Part shown: positions 1 through 6,740 of the stretch, one piece after another
Layout: each line of letters begins with the position of its first letter
Position numbering within the stretch: position 1 is the stretch's first letter
Notes under the pieces: model-generated
What the model was told of the DNA's origin: nothing
Seen by the model: the letters and a program-made list of their open reading frames with translations, nothing else
Database searches by the model: none
Made by a program: the position numbers and the translations under genes
Assembly: GCA_023954795.1 (NCBI GenBank)
Contig: JAGSHA010000119.1
Coordinates: forward strand, 1-8,672
Source of the DNA: Oceanospirillaceae bacterium
GTDB lineage: Bacteria; Pseudomonadota; Gammaproteobacteria; Pseudomonadales; Balneatricaceae
Reading direction: 5' to 3'
Length of the DNA stretch: 8,672 bases

Positions 1-399
1 AGAATAACCAAAGATAGAGAATGGGCCGGTAAAACGCTGCTGCAAGTGATCCAGAACCATGGATACCGCAAAGCTCACCTGCTCAACGGTATAAAGCCCA
101 CGAGGGCCACCGGAGTATCCGTGGCCCGGCAGATCAATAGCCACCACGTTAAAACCACGTTCACTGAGTTTACCCAGCATTTCAGCATAAAGTTCCGAAT
201 ACGTACCGATACCGGGCAAGAATAGCACTGTCGGTGCCGCTACATCGTACTCGTACAGCTCACAATGCAATGCATCTTTACCCAGCTGAAACGCCTGACG
301 TTTCTCTAACCAGGGGTGTATCTGAAGCTTTTCCCGCAGGCGTTCGCGGCCGGGTAAGCCTTCCTGCGTCATCGCTGCATGACTGACATGTACATTCAT
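1..399 (-). CDS. Alpha/beta hydrolase, N-terminal part (C-terminus outside window)
   Basis: A partial open frame of 133 codons starts at the ATG at 399-397 and runs off the left edge. An oxyanion-hole type segment FLPGIGTYSELY lies at residues 60-71, and the strand-turn DLPGHGYSGGPRG, typical of lysophospholipase/Hydrolase_4 proteins, at 89-101. The last visible residues, FGYS (130-133), are the start of a G-x-S-x-G nucleophile elbow, so Ser133 is the predicted catalytic nucleophile and the acid and histidine are missing from the window. No signal peptide is visible, so it is probably a cytoplasmic esterase, lipase or peptidase-like hydrolase; the substrate cannot be told. It starts 9 bp after the mutM stop, and a TAGG element overlapping that stop codon may serve as its ribosome binding site, so co-transcription with mutM is likely. 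An in-frame ATG at codon 10 is an alternative start. Confidence 0.88.
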   Translation of the reverse strand, partial: MNVHVSHAAMTQEGLPGRERLREKLQIHPWLEKRQAFQLGKDALHCELYEYDVAAPTVLFLPGIGTYSELYAEMLGKLSERGFNVVAIDLPGHGYSGGPRGLYTVEQVSFAVSMVLDHLQQRFTGPFSIFGYS

Positions 400-408
400 A
401 TTGAATAC

Positions 409-1221
409 CTACCGCTGGCAGTGGCTACAATAAACCGTAGACCTCTGACCAAGGCGAATCTCCTTTAATGGTTGTTTACAACTCACACAAGGCGCGCCCG
501 CACGGCCGTATACGTTCAGTTGCTGCTTAAAGTAACCTGGTTTTCCATCACCGCCGACAAAGTCCTTCAGGGTGGTTCCACCCTGCTCAATCGCAGCCGC
601 TAACACCCGTTTAATCTCATACACAAAACGGTTCATGCGTGCCGCAGAGATCTTACCTGCAGCGCGTTTGGGATGAATTCCTGCCGCAAACAGTGCTTCG
701 TTGGCATAGATATTCCCTACCCCTACGACCACTTTGCTGTCCATGATGAACGTTTTAATCGCCGTTTTTCGTCCTTTTGCCCTGACCAGAAGGTACTGAT
801 CGTCAAACTCGTCGCTTAACGGCTCAGGCCCCAAGTGGGCGAGTAGCTCATGAACCTCATCCGCATCCTGCCAGAGAACCGCACCAAAGCGACGCGGATC
901 GGTTAAACGCAGTGCTTTACCATCGGTCAGACACAGATCCACATGATCATGTTTGCCCGGCTCTTTACTACGCTCGACAACCCGCAGGCTACCTGACATC
1001 CCCAGATGCACCAGAAGATGCCCGCAATCAAACTGAATCAACAGATATTTGCCCCGACGACTCACCGCTTCGACGGTTTTGCCCGGCAACAATGCAGTGA
1101 GTGCTTCAGGGACAGGCCAGCGTAATTTAGGCTGACGGACATCAAAGAGGGCAACCGTACGCCCAACAACATGGGGTTCGATACCACGACGGGTGGTTTC
1201 TACTTCGGGTAACTCGGGCAT
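409..1221 (-). CDS. mutM: Formamidopyrimidine-DNA glycosylase (Fpg/MutM)
   Basis: Bifunctional base-excision repair enzyme that removes 8-oxoguanine and ring-opened purines and then cleaves the abasic site by beta/delta elimination. The protein has 270 residues, the usual length. It begins MPELPEVET, which gives the catalytic N-terminal proline (Pro2 after Met removal) and the general acid Glu3. Lys58 in SRRGKYLL is the conserved catalytic lysine. The intercalation-loop motif HLGMSGSLR (72-80), DPRRFG (108-113) and the helix-two-turn-helix segment GVGNIYANE (167-175) are all present. The C-terminal zinc finger has Cys245, Cys248, Cys265 and Cys268, with GQRSTVYC just before the last pair. All key residues are intact, so the gene should be functional. 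It lies 55 bp downstream of the EamA gene and 9 bp upstream of the hydrolase. The start has no strong Shine-Dalgarno but is fixed by the conserved N-terminus. Confidence 0.98.
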   Translation of the reverse strand: MPELPEVETTRRGIEPHVVGRTVALFDVRQPKLRWPVPEALTALLPGKTVEAVSRRGKYLLIQFDCGHLLVHLGMSGSLRVVERSKEPGKHDHVDLCLTDGKALRLTDPRRFGAVLWQDADEVHELLAHLGPEPLSDEFDDQYLLVRAKGRKTAIKTFIMDSKVVVGVGNIYANEALFAAGIHPKRAAGKISAARMNRFVYEIKRVLAAAIEQGGTTLKDFVGGDGKPGYFKQQLNVYGRAGAPCVSCKQPLKEIRLGQRSTVYCSHCQR

Positions 1222-1251
1222 GATGGATCAGGAAATGAACAATGGCCCAAC

Positions 1252-1280
1252 ATCATACCTGATCTGCCTGCTGCCGTCAG
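1252..1280 (-). promoter_or_regulatory. Candidate mutM promoter
   Basis: Read on the minus strand, a CTGACG (-35, 1275-1280) and a TATGAT (-10, 1252-1257) are separated by 17 bp. The -35 overlaps the stop codon of the upstream transporter gene. Predicted transcription would start near 1245 and give a leader of about 24 nt. The match is moderate (4/6 and 5/6), so read-through from the transporter is also possible. Confidence 0.35.
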
Positions 1281-2155
1281 TGACGGCGCAGCACCAGATA
1301 GATCCCCAGAACCGTCAGCGCTATAGCGCCGATCCCCATCAGGTTTAATTGCTCGTCAAACAACAACCAGGCTTCAATAGCGGTCAGCGGCGGCACCAGA
1401 TAGAAATAGCTGGCAACTTTCGCCGCCTCCCCTTCGCGGATCATCAGCATCAACAGCAAGATTGCAGTGACAGAAAGCCCAAACACCATCCATAACAGCG
1501 CGCCTATCAGCTCAGGCTGCCAGTTGATTTCACCCGTCTCAAACGTAAATGCAACAACCGCCATCGCAATCGCGGTCATCAGATATTGGTAAAACGAACC
1601 AGTGAACAGATCCGTTCCGCTACCAAAACGTTTCTGATACAGCGTCCCAACCGAGATCGCCACCAACGCTGCCACCGCCGCAATCATCGATGCCGTATCA
1701 ATCGTAAACTGACCGCCACCTTCCCCTGACAACAGCACCAGAGCAACGCCCACAAATCCGATCAGCAGTCCCAACCACTGGACCGGTCGCAGGTTATCCC
1801 CCATCAACTGCCAGCTCATTAGTGCCGTCAATAGCGGCTGCAGGCCCATGATGATCGCGGTCACACCTGCGGGTAAACCCCACTCAATCGCGGCAAACAC
1901 CCCGCCGAGATAAACCGCATGTACCAGAAATCCCGTCACCATCTGATGCATTGCCTGCACAGGAGAAGGCCACTTCGCTTTCAGAATCAACGCCAATGCA
2001 CCAAAAGCCACCAGCGTCATCAACATACGAATTAACAGGACATGAAACGGCTCGATATAAGGAGACGCATACTTGGCACCAATAAACCCGGTACTCCAAA
2101 GTACAACGAAAAGGAACGGTACGGCCTGTACCCAACGTTTATGCAAGTTTCCCAT
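1277..2155 (-). CDS. EamA-family (DMT superfamily) inner-membrane transporter
   Basis: Hydrophobic protein of 292 residues with about ten membrane helices arranged as two EamA repeats, the standard architecture of drug/metabolite transporters such as RhtA and YddG. FLFVVLWSTGFIGAKYASPY near the N-terminus is the typical first-helix motif, and the first repeat ends with GLLIGFVGVALVLLSG. The second repeat carries YFYLVPPLTAIEAWLLFDEQL followed by a last helix ending in YLVLRRH. The likely role is efflux of a small metabolite or amino acid; the substrate cannot be read from sequence. I prefer the ATG at 2155, preceded by GGGATAGG, over an in-frame TTG at 2176, which has no ribosome binding site and would add seven polar residues. 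It is divergent from the MocR-type regulator, a pairing that often means the regulator controls the transporter. Confidence 0.92.
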   Translation of the reverse strand: MGNLHKRWVQAVPFLFVVLWSTGFIGAKYASPYIEPFHVLLIRMLMTLVAFGALALILKAKWPSPVQAMHQMVTGFLVHAVYLGGVFAAIEWGLPAGVTAIIMGLQPLLTALMSWQLMGDNLRPVQWLGLLIGFVGVALVLLSGEGGGQFTIDTASMIAAVAALVAISVGTLYQKRFGSGTDLFTGSFYQYLMTAIAMAVVAFTFETGEINWQPELIGALLWMVFGLSVTAILLLMLMIREGEAAKVASYFYLVPPLTAIEAWLLFDEQLNLMGIGAIALTVLGIYLVLRRH

Positions 2156-2238
2156 CTGCCTATCCCAGTCAATCAAATGTGATTTGAAACGGTACGATCA
2201 GTGGCGATCATGAAAAAGGCACAGCACCATGCTAAATA

Positions 2239-2298
2239 CATGGGTACAGAAACAAATATATTTTAATTTGCGCGCAGCAATGGCTTACTGTACCCATG
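2239..2298. promoter_or_regulatory. Perfect 11-bp inverted repeat, candidate MocR operator
   Basis: CATGGGTACAG at 2239-2249 and its exact reverse complement CTGTACCCATG at 2288-2298 lie between the divergent transporter and regulator genes, with centres 49 bp apart. The second arm includes the ATG start codon of the regulator (2296-2298), and no Shine-Dalgarno is visible before that start. The AT-rich core between the arms contains a TATATTTTAATTT stretch (2257-2269) that could hold a -10 element. MocR-family proteins act as dimers on pairs of repeats and are often autoregulated, so a role as operator for both genes is a reasonable inference. A shorter direct repeat, CGATCA, occurs at 2195-2200 and 2205-2210. 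Confidence 0.55.
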
Positions 2299-3708
2299 AA
2301 ACGATACGAGCAGGTCACCGAAACCCTACGTGCACAGATTGAAAGCTACCAGCTCCGTCCCGGTGAACCTTTGCCTTCACTACGCTGCCTGAGTGAGCAG
2401 CTGGCGGTCAGCAAAAACACAGTTATCCACGCTTACCAGAAGCTGGAAGCAGAGGGGTTGATCGAACCACGTCCACGGCAGGGCTTTTTTGTCAGCCATG
2501 GACAACCCTTGCCGGAGGTATCCGCATCTCCCCGCCCGGTGCAGCTAGGCGCACTGGCCCTGAATATTATTCGGGCCGCCTCCCGTTCCGATCTCCATCC
2601 TTTAGGCAGTGCCGACCCAGATACCCGGTTCCCTGCGCGCGCGCAGCTGTATAAAACGCTCGCGAAGAACGCACGTCACCGCGCACATCAGCAATCCAAA
2701 ATAAGTCATTACCAACCCCCACCCGGGAGTGATTTATTAAGGAGCCGGCTGGCACATCACATCAGTGAATCCGCTTTTGCCTGCAAACCGCAAGAGATCA
2801 TCATTAGTAACGGCACGCAGGAGGGTATCAGCCTGAGCTTGCGCGCCATTGCATCACAGGGCGATATTATTGCCGTCGAATCGCCCAGTTTTTATGGCAC
2901 GCTGCAATGCATTGAGGCGCTGGGGCTGAAAGTCGTCGAGATCCCAACCATTCCCGGTGAAGGTATTAATCTCTGCCTGTTGGACAAGGTCCTGAAAGAA
3001 TGGCCGATCAAAGCACTTTTGCTCAACCCAAACGTCAACAATCCCCTTGGATTCCAGATGCAGCTGAGCCAGCAAGAAAAACTGATGGCGATCACCGAAC
3101 CCTACCAATTGCCGATTATCGAAGATGACGTGTTCGGTGAACTGAACTACCAGAGTCACCGCCACCCACCGTTAAAGGCACTCGATACAAGCGGACGAGT
3201 GGTACTATGCAGTTCTTTCTCCAAGTCTCTGGATACCGATATTCGGATAGGCTGGGTGGTACCCGGAAAGTTCTATGAAGAGATCAATTACTTAAAATAC
3301 GTCACGACCTTAGCTTCATCGGGCTTAACCCAGGACGCATCTGCGGAGTTTATGGCCGAAAGGCGTTTTGCCCGTCATCTGCGCCGCCTCAAACGGACAT
3401 ACCGACAACGCTGGGACCTGCTTGCCGAAGATATGTGCCGTCATATGCCCCGAGAAGTATCTTTTTCTCACCCGGAAGGCGGTTATCTGAGTTGGTTAGA
3501 ATTGCCTGCGGGCTGTGACGGCGACCGCATCTATCAACAAGCGCTGAGTGAAGGCATCGCCATTACGCCCGGCAGCTTGTTTTCCACCCAAGGGGAATAT
3601 CGCCACTGCATCCGGCTGAACTTTTCGGTCTATGATGGCAACCCGGATCTACGCCGTGCGCTGATCCGGGTTAGCGAACTGATTCGTCAGGATATAGGCA
3701 GGCTTTAG
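2296..3708 (+). CDS. MocR-type PLP-dependent transcriptional regulator (GntR HTH + aminotransferase fold)
   Basis: 470 residues, the typical size of a MocR/YdcR-like protein. Residues 1-68 form a GntR winged helix: LRPGEPLPSLRCLSEQLAVSKNTV and then AYQKLEAEGLIEPRPRQGFFV. Residues from about 110 to 465 form a class-I aminotransferase domain. PLP-binding positions are visible: NNPLG (248-252), IEDDVFGEL (275-283) with Asp277 placed for the pyridine nitrogen, Lys310 in SSFSKS as the Schiff-base lysine, Arg317 in IRIGWVV and Arg440 in CIRLNFS. The residue three after Asp277 is Phe280 where the family usually has Tyr. The protein probably senses a PLP-reactive amine or amino acid and regulates the divergent EamA gene and itself. 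Its start codon lies inside an inverted repeat, and its stop overlaps that of rlmF. Confidence 0.95.
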   Translation: MKRYEQVTETLRAQIESYQLRPGEPLPSLRCLSEQLAVSKNTVIHAYQKLEAEGLIEPRPRQGFFVSHGQPLPEVSASPRPVQLGALALNIIRAASRSDLHPLGSADPDTRFPARAQLYKTLAKNARHRAHQQSKISHYQPPPGSDLLRSRLAHHISESAFACKPQEIIISNGTQEGISLSLRAIASQGDIIAVESPSFYGTLQCIEALGLKVVEIPTIPGEGINLCLLDKVLKEWPIKALLLNPNVNNPLGFQMQLSQQEKLMAITEPYQLPIIEDDVFGELNYQSHRHPPLKALDTSGRVVLCSSFSKSLDTDIRIGWVVPGKFYEEINYLKYVTTLASSGLTQDASAEFMAERRFARHLRRLKRTYRQRWDLLAEDMCRHMPREVSFSHPEGGYLSWLELPAGCDGDRIYQQALSEGIAITPGSLFSTQGEYRHCIRLNFSVYDGNPDLRRALIRVSELIRQDIGRL

Positions 3709-4676
3709 CGAATCCCAGCCCACCCCTGACGCTGCTCAGCGGTGAGAAAACTCCAGGCAACCAGACGGCTGATCTTGTTGCCATGCGCCATCTGGATCGT
3801 TTCGACCTCCACCGCTCCCGCCTGCTTCAGCGCACTGTAGATACCCGGCAGGTTGTCATTGCTCGCCACCAAACTGGAGAACCAACACACCTGATCGGCA
3901 AAATCAGCACTTTGCTGCGCCATACGGCTAACAAAAGCCAACTCACCACCCGGACACCATAATTCGGCCTCATGGCCACCGAAGTTCAATGCCGGAGCGC
4001 CCTTTTTACCGCCCTTTTTCGCCTTTCCGAGATTTTTCAGCTTTCTCTGAGTTCCCGCACTGGCCGCTTCCTGTGAAGCATGAAAGGGGGGATTACACAG
4101 ACTGAAATCGAACAACTCATCAGCACCGATCATCCCCGTAAAGATATCCTCGGGGTTCTTCTGCTGACGACACTTAATAGCCTTGTGTAATGCAGGATTA
4201 GAATCGGCTATCAATTTTGCCGAGCCAACCGCTACAGGGTCGATATCCGTACCGACAAACCGCCATCCATAACTACAGTGTCCCACAATCGGATATATCA
4301 GGTTTGCACCGGTGCCAATATCCAAACCAATAACTTTACGTCCCTGAGGAATCTCGCCCCCATTATCCTTCGCCAACAGATCCGCCAGATGATGGATATA
4401 ATCCGCCCGCCCCGGAACCGGTGGACATAGATAATTGGGGGGGATATCCCAATGCAGCAGCCCATAGTGATGCAGTAACAGTGCTTTGTTCAGCGCCTTC
4501 ACCGCCGCAGGGTCAGCGAAATCCACTGACAGGTCACCAAACCGGTTTTCCGCGACAAAAGGTTCAAGCTCAGGACAGCTCTTAATCAGAGCGGGCAAAT
4601 CGTAACGTTCTGCGTGTGGATTGCGCGGATGCAAACCGGGCTTTCGGGATGAGTGCGTCTGGGATCTGGAGGACAT
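3705..4676 (-). CDS. rlmF: 23S rRNA (adenine-1618-N6)-methyltransferase RlmF
   Basis: SAM-dependent enzyme that methylates one adenine of 23S rRNA; E. coli homologue YbiN/RlmF. The 323-residue protein has the N-terminal HPRNPHAERYDL (16-27) and the segment ALLLHHYGLLHWDIPPNYLCPPVPGRADYIH characteristic of the family. SAM-binding motif I is GLDIGTGANLIYP (117-129), the acidic end of the next strand is VGTDIDPVAV (141-150), and catalytic motif IV is NPPF (195-198). A lysine-rich linker (211-226) before NFGGHEAELW is normal for RlmF. I chose the ATG at 4676: the frame is open for 38 more codons upstream, but an extended -10 promoter lies inside that stretch, and the E. coli protein is close to this shorter length. 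Convergent with the MocR-type gene, with 4 bp of overlapping stop codons. Confidence 0.95.
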   Translation of the reverse strand: MSSRSQTHSSRKPGLHPRNPHAERYDLPALIKSCPELEPFVAENRFGDLSVDFADPAAVKALNKALLLHHYGLLHWDIPPNYLCPPVPGRADYIHHLADLLAKDNGGEIPQGRKVIGLDIGTGANLIYPIVGHCSYGWRFVGTDIDPVAVGSAKLIADSNPALHKAIKCRQQKNPEDIFTGMIGADELFDFSLCNPPFHASQEAASAGTQRKLKNLGKAKKGGKKGAPALNFGGHEAELWCPGGELAFVSRMAQQSADFADQVCWFSSLVASNDNLPGIYSALKQAGAVEVETIQMAHGNKISRLVAWSFLTAEQRQGWAGIR

Positions 4677-4705
4677 GTCATAACCACTAAGAAGAATCAG
4701 CGCGT

Positions 4706-4714
4706 ATTGTAACA
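4706..4714 (-). promoter_or_regulatory. Candidate rlmF promoter (extended -10)
   Basis: On the minus strand this reads TGTTACAAT, that is TGn followed by a 5/6 match to TATAAT. No good -35 is visible, as is usual for extended -10 promoters. Transcription would begin near 4699, about 23 nt before the preferred rlmF start at 4676 and downstream of the longer alternative ATG at 4790, so it supports the shorter protein. Confidence 0.4.
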
Positions 4715-4813
4715 GCCCGCCAAGATTATGATGAATGCAAAAGCGCGAAGATAGATTGAGGCCCAACCCACGCCACGGCAGGCCGGACAACCCTCATTCT
4801 ATAAGAAAGGAGA

Positions 4814-5719
4814 TTACAGGCTGGCGTATACGATACCGATCCAGACACGACTCGACAGGAAACCATCGGCCCATTCATCCCAGCGGTCGCTCAAGCCTTT
4901 CAATTGAATCTGCCCCAGGTTCATACCCTGATCTTTCATGGCTTTGACCTCCGCAGCCGTCCCCACCAACATCTCGTGGAACGCTTTCATATCGGCTTTG
5001 GTCGCTAACGGTCCATGCCCCGGAATGATCTTAGTTTCATTATCGAGTTCCGCCAGCAGGGCTTCGATATTCTGTGCCATCTTCAGCACATTACCGCCGC
5101 TGTCGACATCCACAAACGGGAAGAATCCGTTGAAGAAATGATCACCCGTATGTACCACATTGGCATTCTTAAAAAAGACGACCGAGTCTCCGTCGGTATG
5201 CCCGCCAGCATAGTGCACTAATTTAACGGTCTCACCATTCATGTGCAGCGTCAGAGTGCTATCGTAGGTCAGCGAAGGGACCGCGGCCTCTGGATAAGGC
5301 TCCGACACCATATTGAACAGTCGGATCTCCTGCTTCGTCAGCAAACGAACACGTACGTTATCATGCGCCACAATTTGAGCATGCTCACCCAATGCCAGGT
5401 TGCCCTCTGTATGGTCCCCGTGCCAGTGAGTATTCACCACATAGGTTAACTTCTCCAACCCACCGTACTTAGCCACTTCGCGGGTTAGCGCAGGCGACAG
5501 ACTTTTATAATCATCGTCTACCATCAGCATCCCCTGCTCACCCTTGAGCAGAGCAATATTGCCGCCTTTACCTTGTAGCAGCAGAATCTGATCACTCACC
5601 TGAGTCGTTCGAAAGGAGGGGGTAGCAGCCTTATGACCATGGCTTTCAGCCTGCGCGGCCAGTGGCACACTGCAGATCATTGCAGTTAACGCGGATACAC
5701 ACAGTTTTTTCAGATACAT
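4814..5719 (-). CDS. Exported metallo-beta-lactamase-fold hydrolase
   Basis: 301-residue protein with a cleavable Sec signal peptide: MYLKKL, a hydrophobic core to about residue 20, and likely cleavage after AAQA (24). The mature part is a complete MBL domain. HWHGDH (98-103) supplies His98, His100, Asp102 and His103; GGHTDGDS supplies His174; GDHFFNGFFPF supplies the bridging Asp193; and PGHGPLA supplies His235. A two-zinc site and periplasmic hydrolase activity are therefore expected. The pattern resembles the broad group of periplasmic MBL proteins often labelled cyclase or SoxH-like; nothing proves beta-lactam hydrolysis. The start at 5719 is set by a strong GGAGGG at 5727-5732, seven bases upstream, and by the signal peptide; an in-frame start at 5785 would put 22 odd residues before it. 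A TATATT at 5763-5768 could be the -10 of its own promoter. It follows the small membrane-anchored protein gene by 72 bp on the same strand. Confidence 0.92.
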   Translation of the reverse strand: MYLKKLCVSALTAMICSVPLAAQAESHGHKAATPSFRTTQVSDQILLLQGKGGNIALLKGEQGMLMVDDDYKSLSPALTREVAKYGGLEKLTYVVNTHWHGDHTEGNLALGEHAQIVAHDNVRVRLLTKQEIRLFNMVSEPYPEAAVPSLTYDSTLTLHMNGETVKLVHYAGGHTDGDSVVFFKNANVVHTGDHFFNGFFPFVDVDSGGNVLKMAQNIEALLAELDNETKIIPGHGPLATKADMKAFHEMLVGTAAEVKAMKDQGMNLGQIQLKGLSDRWDEWADGFLSSRVWIGIVYASL

Positions 5720-5726
5720 CAACTTT

Positions 5727-5732
5727 CCCTCC
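5727..5732 (-). promoter_or_regulatory. Ribosome binding site deciding the MBL hydrolase start
   Basis: Minus-strand GGAGGG is placed seven bases before the ATG at 5719. It selects this start, which leads directly into the signal peptide, over the in-frame ATGs at 5734 and 5785. Confidence 0.75.
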
Positions 5733-5791
5733 ATTTGATTATTCGACTCCAACCCAACGGCCAATATAGCGATGGGGTTAGTCATTGAACG

Positions 5792-6217
5792 TTAATTCAG
5801 ATCCTTTATCACCATCTTTATCTGTAACCGAACTTCATCAATCTCTGCGACGATTTGATCAGAGGAGTCATTGTCCTGGCCCAGCAGCTCCCAGTTCTCT
5901 CCCCAGGATAAACGCAGACTTTCAGCCTTTTCACCCACCTTAGGCCCAATCAAACTGCTCAGATCAGAGATTAACCCCACCTTGATCCAGCCTTTGCGGG
6001 GGTTACCTTCCACTTCATCATGGTCGTAATGTGCCGCGTATACCAGCTGCTCCAGCTCAGACAGCGTGTTCAACACAGAAAACGCCGCCATACGGATATT
6101 GCTGTTATCCTCTGTCGCCTCCAGCCGCCACGCGTTGTAACTGAAGCCCAACAGCGAGAACATCACACTGAACACTGCCGTGAAATAATATACTTTTAGC
6201 TTCCGTCCCAGCTCCAT
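5792..6217 (-). CDS. Small single-pass membrane protein of unknown function
   Basis: 141 residues; I do not recognise the family. The N-terminus MELGRKLKVYY is followed by one hydrophobic helix (about 11-28), and by positive-inside logic the remaining ~110 residues face the periplasm. That soluble part is acidic and looks mainly helical, with FSVLNTLSELEQLVYAAHYD and a C-terminal helix of the type EIDEVRLQIKMVIKDLN. There is no cysteine and no lipobox, so it is an anchored protein rather than a lipoprotein. The start has a good GGAG-type site eight bases upstream within GGAGCGGGAG. The 72-bp gap to the MBL hydrolase gene on the same strand allows co-transcription, and the two products would share a compartment, but a functional link is only inference. 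Confidence 0.75.
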   Translation of the reverse strand: MELGRKLKVYYFTAVFSVMFSLLGFSYNAWRLEATEDNSNIRMAAFSVLNTLSELEQLVYAAHYDHDEVEGNPRKGWIKVGLISDLSSLIGPKVGEKAESLRLSWGENWELLGQDNDSSDQIVAEIDEVRLQIKMVIKDLN

Positions 6218-6248
6218 AACTCCCGCTCCGTTCCTGCACTTACATCAG

Positions 6249-6276
6249 ATTACAGCATAAATACGCATCCTGATAA
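6249..6276 (-). promoter_or_regulatory. Candidate promoter of the 141-aa membrane protein gene
   Basis: Minus-strand TTATCA (6271-6276) and TGTAAT (6249-6254) are separated by 16 bp and match the sigma-70 consensus at 4/6 and 5/6. The start point would be near 6242, giving a leader of about 25 nt. Confidence 0.35.
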
Positions 6277-6373
6277 TTCAGCTCAGCATCACAGCCTCGT
6301 CAAGCAAACCTCATCATCACGTTGCTTTAATTGCATTCAATTGTGACAGTTTTATGAAGATTAATTGAATCGT

Positions 6374-6403
6374 TTGACCCAGACCAAACAGATAGATTCT
6401 AAT
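6374..6403 (+). promoter_or_regulatory. Strong sigma-70 promoter of the RHH/microprotein unit
   Basis: TTGACC (6374-6379) and TCTAAT (6398-6403) each match the consensus at five of six bases, with an 18-bp spacer. Transcription should begin near 6410 and give a leader of about 87 nt before the ATG at 6497. It is among the best promoter matches in the window. The upstream DNA is AT-rich, with a TTAATTG direct repeat at 6327-6333 and 6361-6367. Confidence 0.65.
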
Positions 6404-6415
6404 ATGTATATACAT
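6404..6415. promoter_or_regulatory. 12-bp perfect palindrome at the transcription start, candidate operator
   Basis: ATGTATATACAT directly follows the -10 element and covers the predicted start point. A protein bound here would block the promoter. The gene just downstream encodes a ribbon-helix-helix protein, a family that commonly represses its own promoter through short palindromes, so autoregulation is the simplest reading. Confidence 0.45.
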
Positions 6416-6496
6416 TCAATATACAAACAATACGCGTTGGGTATCAGCTGTATTTGCTATATTCTTCAGCCACTGGACAGGCCCGAGATCAAACAC

Positions 6497-6682
6497 ATGA
6501 GTGGGAACAAGAAAGCAAAGAAAAAGAAGAACAGTCAGCTCGTCATCCGGATTAATGATCAGGAGCGGGATAGCTTTGTCTCTTTATGCGAAGAACTGGA
6601 TACCAGCGCGGCCCGCGAGATCCGTCGATTTATTCGCAAGTTTGTAGCAGAAAATAATACTGAATCTGACACTGAGGCCTGA
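6497..6682 (+). CDS. Ribbon-helix-helix DNA-binding protein (CopG/Arc-like), 61 aa
   Basis: A very basic N-terminal arm (NKKAKKKKN, residues 4-12) precedes a short strand QLVIRIN (14-20), a first helix from about 21 to 35 and a second helix DTSAAREIRRFIRKFVAE (35-52), ending in an acidic tail. Strand-helix-helix in about 45 residues is the ribbon-helix-helix fold, which binds DNA as a dimer through the paired strands. I set the start at the ATG at 6497. The frame stays open upstream, but that stretch holds the promoter and the 5' leader. The ribosome binding site is weak (GAG, nine bases upstream). The specific family is not recognised. It sits 58 bp before the lysine-rich microprotein and shares its terminator, so the two are probably one transcript. 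A role as repressor of that transcript is inferred. Confidence 0.8.
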   Translation: MSGNKKAKKKKNSQLVIRINDQERDSFVSLCEELDTSAAREIRRFIRKFVAENNTESDTEA

Positions 6683-6725
6683 AAACCTTAAGTGTCATAG
6701 GTATCCGAGACAAAACTCACTCTCT

Positions 6726-6731
6726 AAGGAG
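6726..6731 (+). promoter_or_regulatory. Strong Shine-Dalgarno of the lysine-rich microprotein
   Basis: AAGGAG lies nine bases before the ATG at 6741. It is the main evidence that this short frame is translated, and it is much stronger than the site of the RHH gene before it. Confidence 0.75.
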
Positions 6732-6740
6732 CACTGACCG

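Noticed and set aside
4677..4790. 38-residue N-terminal extension of RlmF
   Set aside because: It contains the predicted promoter, has no family resemblance, and makes the protein longer than known RlmF.
6365..6496. In-frame N-terminal extension of the RHH protein from a TTG at 6365 or ATG at 6404
   Set aside because: The stretch contains a near-consensus promoter with its start point near 6410, has no ribosome binding site, and encodes a sequence unlike any RHH N-terminus.
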